From: Dehalococcoidia bacterium
GTDB lineage: Bacteria > Chloroflexota > Dehalococcoidia > GIF9 > AB-539-J10
Direction of reading: 5' to 3'
DNA length: 9,458 bases
Assembly (NCBI GenBank): GCA_023229725.1
Contig: JALNYR010000099.1
Location: 1 to 9,458 of the forward strand
The notes under the pieces were generated by a model. The model saw only the letters and a list, made by a program, of their open reading frames with translations. It made no database searches and was not told where the DNA came from. The translations under genes and the position numbers were made by a program. Shown one piece after another: positions 5,464 through 9,458 of this stretch (the first letter of the stretch is position 1; each line of letters starts with the position of its first letter).

Positions 5464-6789
5464 TGACTGAGACTGAGACAGTTGGTCGGAGATGCGGCTG
5501 AGCTGTCGCTCCAGTTTCGGATTCTCCGGCAGTTCAGCGGCAAGCCTGTTGCAGCCGTGGAGAACAGTTGCGTGGTTGCGATCGCCGAGTTCCCGCCCGA
5601 TCTGGGCGAACGAGTAACCGCGCTCTTTCCTGAGCAGGTACATGGCCGCGTGCCGCGCCAGGACGGTCTTCCTGTCCCGTTTCTTGCCGAGGATATCCTC
5701 AACGGGGACGTCGAAGGCGTCGGCGATGGCATAGATGATGGACTTGCCGTTGCCATTCGATGTGATACCGGTGAGGAGTTTGTTGACAGTCTGTGCATTG
5801 ATGTCGCCGCCCGTGAGCCTGGCCTGGGCGGACAGGTACACGATTGCGCCCTCAAGCTGGCGGATGTTCCCGCGAACCTCATTGGCCAGGATCTGGAGCG
5901 CATCAGCCGGGATGACAATTTCACACTCAGCGGCCCTTGCTTCGAGGAAGGCTTGCCGGGCGGCGAGGTCCGGGGGCTGGATACAGGCGACCATGCCGCT
6001 TTCGAGCCGGCTGCGGAGCTTCTCTCCCAGGAGCTGAACCTCGCGTGGGTGCTGGTCTCCGGCCACTGCGATTCTGCAACCGCGCTGGAGGAGTTCGTCG
6101 AAGATGTGGTAGAAGCACTGCTGCGTCTGCTTCTTGGTGGCCAGGAACTGGATATCGTCGAATAGGAGCAGCGACAAAGGGACGAACCTGGCGTGGAATT
6201 CCTCGACCTGCTTCTGCTTCACGGCGAGCACGAAGTCATCGGTGAAACGCTCGGCCGTGGTATAGAGGACTTCCCGGTCGGCCTGCCGTGCGGAGTGTCC
6301 AATGGCCTGCAGAAGATGAGTCTTGCCCTGCCCCGTGCCGCCGTAGATGTAGAGCGGATTGAAGGCGCTGAGGGGGTTCTCGGCAATCTCGAGTGCGGTG
6401 GCGTACGCGAGGCGGTTACAGGCACCGACGATGAAGCTGTCGAACGTGTACCTGAGGCTGAGGTTGTCTGTTCTGAGCGGAGCACTGACGCCGCCATCGG
6501 CGCGCGCGGACTGCAGTTGCGGGCGAGGAGACGTCTTCGCGATGTCGTGCACTACAAACTGCACGTCGGTGTCGACGCCGACGACGTTAGTGAGCGTCTT
6601 CCTGACGAGGGAATGGAGGCGCCTGGTCAGCCACTCGGCGACGAACGCGCTGGGGGTTCCGACGATGAACGTGCCGTTCTGGAACGAGACGCCATGGCTG
6701 CTGCCCAGCCATGTAGTGAAGTTCGCCCGGCTAACCTGCGTCTGGAGCTCACCCAACGCCTTCTGCCAGATTTCGTGCGCCGACTCCAA
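5458..6789 (-). CDS. dnaA: Chromosomal replication initiator protein DnaA
   Basis: DnaA binds DnaA boxes at the origin and, as an ATP-bound AAA+ filament, opens DNA and recruits the helicase. The frame is open to an ATG at 6912, but I choose TTG 6789: the protein then begins MESAHEIWQKAL, the normal domain I start, and GGGAGG lies 4 bases upstream. The extra 41 residues have no family likeness, and the ATG lacks a Shine-Dalgarno. This gives 443 residues, a typical length. Domain I covers about 1-85. Domain III has Walker A GGTGQGKT (150-157), Walker B FDDIQFL (210-216), an arginine finger in KLRSRL (257-262), and sensor II GNIRQLEG (307-314). Domain IV has KKRDRKTVLARHAAMYLL (369-386) and the DNA-reading helix DRNHATVLHG (403-412). 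Sensor I and DNA-contact residues deviate from consensus (see findings). The protein ends in a small SQSQS repeat. Confidence 0.95.
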   Translation of the reverse strand: MESAHEIWQKALGELQTQVSRANFTTWLGSSHGVSFQNGTFIVGTPSAFVAEWLTRRLHSLVRKTLTNVVGVDTDVQFVVHDIAKTSPRPQLQSARADGGVSAPLRTDNLSLRYTFDSFIVGACNRLAYATALEIAENPLSAFNPLYIYGGTGQGKTHLLQAIGHSARQADREVLYTTAERFTDDFVLAVKQKQVEEFHARFVPLSLLLFDDIQFLATKKQTQQCFYHIFDELLQRGCRIAVAGDQHPREVQLLGEKLRSRLESGMVACIQPPDLAARQAFLEARAAECEIVIPADALQILANEVRGNIRQLEGAIVYLSAQARLTGGDINAQTVNKLLTGITSNGNGKSIIYAIADAFDVPVEDILGKKRDRKTVLARHAAMYLLRKERGYSFAQIGRELGDRNHATVLHGCNRLAAELPENPKLERQLSRISDQLSQSQSV

Positions 6790-6793
6790 AACA

Positions 6794-6822
6794 CCTCCCA
6801 GGCACCAATTGGCGCCGCCAAT
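6794..6822 (-). promoter_or_regulatory. Two overlapping dyads and ribosome-binding site upstream of dnaA
   Basis: GGCACCAATTGGCGCC (6801-6816) is a 16-base palindrome with one mismatched pair. ATTGGC (6808-6813) and GCCAAT (6817-6822) form a second perfect 6-bp inverted repeat around GCC. In dnaA mRNA the two stems share sequence and cannot coexist. One stem ends two bases before the Shine-Dalgarno GGAGG (6798-6794) for TTG 6789. Either an RNA switch or a protein operator would fit; the symmetry is seen, the function inferred. Confidence 0.45.
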
Positions 6823-6902
6823 CACGAACGAAATGAATCGAGGGGTTACGCCAGGGGAGCGGGGGGAATTACCGGACCGGAGGGAGCTGAAGGCATGAAG
6901 CA

Positions 6903-6931
6903 AATCTACCATGGGAGGTATGCCTTCTCTA
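6903..6931 (-). promoter_or_regulatory. Candidate dnaA promoter
   Basis: On the minus strand, TAGAGA (6931-6926) matches the -35 consensus at four of six bases. It is separated by 17 bases from TAGATT (6908-6903), which matches the -10 at four of six and is preceded by TGG as an extended element. Transcription would start near 6896 and give a leader of about 105 bases before TTG 6789. The match is modest and other sites are possible. Confidence 0.3.
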
Positions 6932-6939
6932 GGTAACCT

Positions 6940-6969
6940 TTGACATAAAGGGGAGAAATCGATGAAAAT
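6940..6969 (+). promoter_or_regulatory. Candidate fmt promoter with consensus -35
   Basis: TTGACA at 6940-6945 is a perfect -35 hexamer. The best -10 is GAAAAT (6964-6969) at 18-base spacing, or TGAAAA at 17, both poor. If used, transcription would start near 6975, just before the fmt GTG, leaving an almost leaderless mRNA and excluding the short upstream ORF. It may be only a chance match. Confidence 0.3.
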
Positions 6970-6982
6970 GGAGCCCTCGTGA
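6962..6982 (+). CDS. Six-codon upstream ORF overlapping the fmt start
   Basis: GGGGAG (6950-6955) is followed after six bases by ATG 6962, encoding MKMEPS and ending in TGA at 6980-6982. That TGA overlaps the fmt GTG start in the four bases GTGA, a typical arrangement for translational coupling. The reading frame differs from fmt. This may be a leader peptide controlling fmt translation; it is too short to judge by coding content. Confidence 0.35.
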   Translation: MKMEPS

Positions 6983-7926
6983 ACGTACGGATCGTATTCA
7001 TGGGTACCCCGGACTTCGGTGTACCCGTACTTGAGTCACTCGTACAGAGCCACCATGACGTCGTCGCTGTCTACACCCGTCCGGACCGTCCCTCGGGACG
7101 CGGGCGTCGTCTTGCGCCCTCTCCAGTGAAGCAGGCCGCCGTCTCGCACGGCATAGCGGTAATCGAACCGGAGACGCTTCGCGGCGAGTCCAGGGTGACG
7201 GAACTGGCGAGTCTCTCGCCCGACCTCGTGGTGGTAGCAGCGTTCGCGTACCTGCTTCCGGAGCAACTGCTGCGCGTTCCACGGCTCGGCTGCCTGAACG
7301 TGCATCCCTCGTTGCTGCCCCGCCACAGGGGCCCCTCTCCGGTTGCGTCCGCGATTCTCAACGGCGACGACCGCACCGGAGTGTCCATCATGCTCATGGA
7401 TGCAGGGCTGGACACCGGGCCGGTGTTGAGCCAGGAGGCCGCGGCGATATCGGACAGCGACACGACGGGGAGCCTGACGGCGGCACTCGCCGGGCTTGGC
7501 GCCGGGCTGTTGGTGGCGACCATCGACGGCTGGCTGGCCGGCGCGGTTGTCCCGCGAGTGCAGAACGAGAGAGAGGCGACGTACAGCGGGAAGGTCGGCG
7601 TGGAAGACGGGCTGCTCGACTGGACACAGCCGGCGACCGTGCTGTCGCGTGGCGTCAGGGCGTACAATCCGTGGCCCGGGTGTCACACATTCTGGGAGGG
7701 GCAGCGCCTGAAGATCCACAGCGCGGTTCCGCTTGTGCTGCGGCCGCACGGTGAACCCGGCAGGGTAGTGCAACTCCCCGGCCCTGTGCCGACGCGGATC
7801 GGCGTGGTCACGGCGCAAGGTGTCCTCGGTCTGGGAGGCATCCAGCTGGAAGGGAAACGCGAGGTCTCCGCTGAGGAGTTCGTTCGGGGACACCGGGAGT
7901 TTGTCGGGGCGATGTTGGGTCGCTAG
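6979..7926 (+). CDS. fmt: Methionyl-tRNA formyltransferase
   Basis: Fmt formylates the amino group of initiator Met-tRNA using 10-formyl-tetrahydrofolate, a step in bacterial translation initiation. The protein is 315 residues, the usual length. The N-terminal formyltransferase domain starts RIVFMGTPDFGVP and carries the catalytic triad Asn107 and His109 (in NVHPSLLP) and Asp145 (in GLDTG). PDRPSGRGRRLAPSPVK (35-51) is the family loop near the tRNA. The C-terminal OB-like domain occupies about 205-315 and includes the AYNPWPG motif at 228-234. GTG 6979 is chosen because it begins the conserved N-terminus; GGAG (6970-6973) lies five bases upstream. No def (peptide deformylase) gene is adjacent, although the two are often neighbours. 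It diverges from dnaA and is followed 38 bases later by a flavoenzyme gene. Confidence 0.95.
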   Translation: MNVRIVFMGTPDFGVPVLESLVQSHHDVVAVYTRPDRPSGRGRRLAPSPVKQAAVSHGIAVIEPETLRGESRVTELASLSPDLVVVAAFAYLLPEQLLRVPRLGCLNVHPSLLPRHRGPSPVASAILNGDDRTGVSIMLMDAGLDTGPVLSQEAAAISDSDTTGSLTAALAGLGAGLLVATIDGWLAGAVVPRVQNEREATYSGKVGVEDGLLDWTQPATVLSRGVRAYNPWPGCHTFWEGQRLKIHSAVPLVLRPHGEPGRVVQLPGPVPTRIGVVTAQGVLGLGGIQLEGKREVSAEEFVRGHREFVGAMLGR

Positions 7927-7964
7927 CCGGCGCCGCACGGGGCGCGACGACAGGAGGCAAGGCG

Positions 7965-9458
7965 ATGGCGCGACGTGTTCTGGAACCTTTGACACTTGGC
8001 TCGCTGCAGTTGCGCAACCGGCTGGTGATGGCGCCGGTCACGACGCAGTACGCGGATGAACGGGGGCGCGTCACCGAGCAACTGAAGGCTCACTACGAGA
8101 CGCGCGCCAGGGGAGGAGCCGGCCTCATCATCGTTGAAGCGAGCTACGTGCTGCCGGTCGGCCAGGCGTTCAAAGACCAGTTGGGCATATACGACGACAG
8201 CCTCATCCCGGGGTTGAGACAGCTGGCCGCGGCTATCAAGCGCCAGGGCTGTGTCGCCGCGATTCAGCTACACCATGCCGGCCGCATGGCCAAGTCCGGC
8301 CTCTCGGGTCTGCAGCCGGTGGCGCCATCCGCCATAGCTGACCCCCGGGGCGAACAGCCAAGGGCCCTTGATGCGTCGGCGATAAGGTCGACGGTCCGGT
8401 CGTTCGCGGAGGCTGCCGCTCGCGCGAAAGAGGCGGGGTTTGACGGCGTTGAGATCCACGGAGCACACGCGTATCTGATCGACCAGTTCATCTCGCCTTC
8501 GGCGAACAGGCGCACCGATGCGTATGGTGGTCCACTTGAGAACAGGGCGAGGTTCATGCTGGAAGTCGTTGCGGCGGCCCGGGAGGCCGTCGGCGCCGAC
8601 TATCCCGTGTGGCTGAGGATGAACGGACGGGAGTACGGCGTGGAAGGCGGCACGACGCTGGAGGATGCCCTGGAGGTGGCGCGACTCGCGGAGCGCGCCG
8701 GAGCGGCAGCGATACACGTCTCGGCCTATGGCCCCGCGACGCCGACGAACCGGACGACAGCTGGTTTCCAGCCGGCTGTCATCGCCGACCTGGCGGCCGC
8801 CATGAAGCACGCCGTCTCCATTCCTGTGATGGCGGTGGGGCGGATTACGCCTGAGGCGGCCGAGGACCTGCTGGAGTCCGGAGCTGCGGACCTCGTCGCT
8901 CTGGGCAAGGCGCTGCTGGCTGACCCTGATCTGCCCGGAAAGCTGGTGGAGGGCCGGGATGAAGAGATTGTCCCCTGCATCGTCTGCATGCACTGCCGCG
9001 ACAGTCTGATGCTGGCCGCGCCGGGTGGCATCCGGTGTCAGGTGAATCCGAGGCTTGGCTGCGACCATGAGCCGGCGGCAGTCGCCGCGCCTGTGTCGAA
9101 GAAAGTCCTCATCGTCGGGGGAGGGCCGGCGGGCATGGTGGCGGCCCTGACTGCGGCGAGGAGAGGACACTCGGTCACGCTGTGGGAGAGAGGACGCGCT
9201 CTCGGAGGACAGCTGCTGCAGGCGGCGGTGCCGCCGCACAAGGACCGCATCGGGTGCTACACGCGCTTTCTCGCACGCGAACTTGGCCGCAGCGGCGTTG
9301 TGGTCGAGTTGCAGCGCGAAGCGACTGTTGAGGAGGTGCTTGGGGCACGTCCGGACGCGGTGGTCGTTGCCACGGGCGCCCGCCCTCTCTCGCCGGACAT
9401 CCCCGGGCTGAAGCGCGCGGGGGCGGTTGAGGCCGGCGCCGTGCTCGATGGCTCGGTG
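7965..9458 (+). CDS. Old Yellow Enzyme/FAD-type NADH:flavin oxidoreductase (enoate or dienoyl-CoA reductase-like), 3' truncated
   Basis: This enzyme belongs to the three-module group that includes 2,4-dienoyl-CoA reductase (FadH), 2-enoate reductase and trimethylamine dehydrogenase: an FMN TIM barrel, a 4Fe-4S cluster and an FAD/NAD(P)-binding part. ATG 7965 has AGGAGG (7952-7957) seven bases upstream. The frame stays open to the window end, giving 498 visible residues of probably 640-680. The barrel shows MAPVTTQYAD (22-31), QLHHAGRM (101-108), HGAHAYLIDQF (165-175) and the NRRTDAYGG patch at 181-189. The cluster ligands are Cys338, 341, 344 and 358, spaced C-x2-C-x2-C-x13-C. A dinucleotide fold begins KKVLIVGGGPAG (379-390), with Glu408 as the likely ribose-binding acid. 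FadH itself uses C-x3-C at the third ligand, so the substrate is uncertain: enoates, enoyl-CoA or another alkene. It is probably cotranscribed with fmt. Confidence 0.88.
   Translation, partial: MARRVLEPLTLGSLQLRNRLVMAPVTTQYADERGRVTEQLKAHYETRARGGAGLIIVEASYVLPVGQAFKDQLGIYDDSLIPGLRQLAAAIKRQGCVAAIQLHHAGRMAKSGLSGLQPVAPSAIADPRGEQPRALDASAIRSTVRSFAEAAARAKEAGFDGVEIHGAHAYLIDQFISPSANRRTDAYGGPLENRARFMLEVVAAAREAVGADYPVWLRMNGREYGVEGGTTLEDALEVARLAERAGAAAIHVSAYGPATPTNRTTAGFQPAVIADLAAAMKHAVSIPVMAVGRITPEAAEDLLESGAADLVALGKALLADPDLPGKLVEGRDEEIVPCIVCMHCRDSLMLAAPGGIRCQVNPRLGCDHEPAAVAAPVSKKVLIVGGGPAGMVAALTAARRGHSVTLWERGRALGGQLLQAAVPPHKDRIGCYTRFLARELGRSGVVVELQREATVEEVLGARPDAVVVATGARPLSPDIPGLKRAGAVEAGAVLDGSV

Noticed and set aside
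6790..6912. N-terminal 41-residue extension of dnaA from ATG 6912
   Set aside because: There is no Shine-Dalgarno before the ATG and no DnaA-like sequence before MESAHEIW, and the region holds dyads and a ribosome-binding site for TTG 6789.
5482..6936. Plus-strand open frames opposite dnaA (227 and 247 codons)
   Set aside because: They mirror the dnaA reading frame, and the protein shows no family features, while dnaA motifs on the other strand are unambiguous.
6920..6943. Seven-codon ORF MPSLGNL on the + strand before fmt
   Set aside because: GGGAGG sits only one base from its ATG, far too close for initiation, and it does not reach the fmt start.
7927..7964. Terminator between fmt and the flavoenzyme gene
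   Set aside because: Only small GGCGCC-type palindromes are present, with no stable stem and no T-run; read-through is more likely.
7036..7995. Minus-strand open frame (319 codons) opposite fmt
   Set aside because: It is antisense to a complete fmt with all catalytic residues and has no recognisable domain.
8268..9239. Minus-strand open frame (323 codons) opposite the flavoenzyme
   Set aside because: It is Arg/His-rich shadow translation; the + strand shows a continuous Old Yellow Enzyme plus FAD-domain protein.
1..9458. Mobile element, CRISPR array, toxin-antitoxin or defence system
   Set aside because: No transposase, integrase, spaced repeats or defence-family protein is visible; all coding space is taken by core or metabolic genes.

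Overview
This window is a GC-rich (roughly 60% or more by eye) bacterial chromosome segment made almost entirely of recognisable core genes. It carries two partial genes at the edges and six complete genes between them. Left to right: the 3' part of iorA and all of iorB (+), hisS (+), gyrB (+), nadD (-), dnaA (-), fmt (+), and the first 498 codons of an Old Yellow Enzyme/FAD-type oxidoreductase (+). I see no tRNA, rRNA, CRISPR array, IS element, phage gene or integration scar. No gene-free stretch exceeds 300 bases; the longest are about 190 bases.

Organism: the oxygen-sensitive indolepyruvate:ferredoxin oxidoreductase and the flavin/Fe-S enoate-reductase-like enzyme suggest an anaerobe. The DnaA N-terminus, the cysteine-rich HisRS insertion and the grouping of hisS, gyrB, nadD and dnaA fit a high-GC Chloroflexota of Dehalococcoidia type. 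This placement is inference from memory of the families; no database was searched.

Layout: iorA and iorB overlap by one base (TAATG) and form an operon that may run into hisS. gyrB has its own extended -10 promoter and a GC-rich 5' leader. gyrB and nadD converge with their stop codons interlocked in one CTAG. nadD has a consensus extended -10 promoter in an AT-rich spacer behind dnaA. dnaA and fmt diverge from a 189-base control region once the likely TTG start of dnaA is accepted. fmt and the oxidoreductase gene follow each other 38 bases apart.

Function: dnaA, gyrB and possibly a replication origin sit together. HisRS and Fmt serve translation, NadD makes NAD, and the flanking oxidoreductases are ferredoxin- or flavin-linked metabolic enzymes. 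I found no clearly new multi-gene system. The most interesting signals are non-coding: (i) the nadD-dnaA spacer, which combines an AT-rich block with repeated ATAGAG units, GTGTGA motifs, a perfect dyad and an apparent GC-skew change, making it an oriC candidate; (ii) two mutually exclusive hairpins just upstream of the dnaA ribosome-binding site; and (iii) a six-codon upstream ORF whose stop overlaps the fmt start. DnaA and GyrB also carry substitutions at normally conserved positions.
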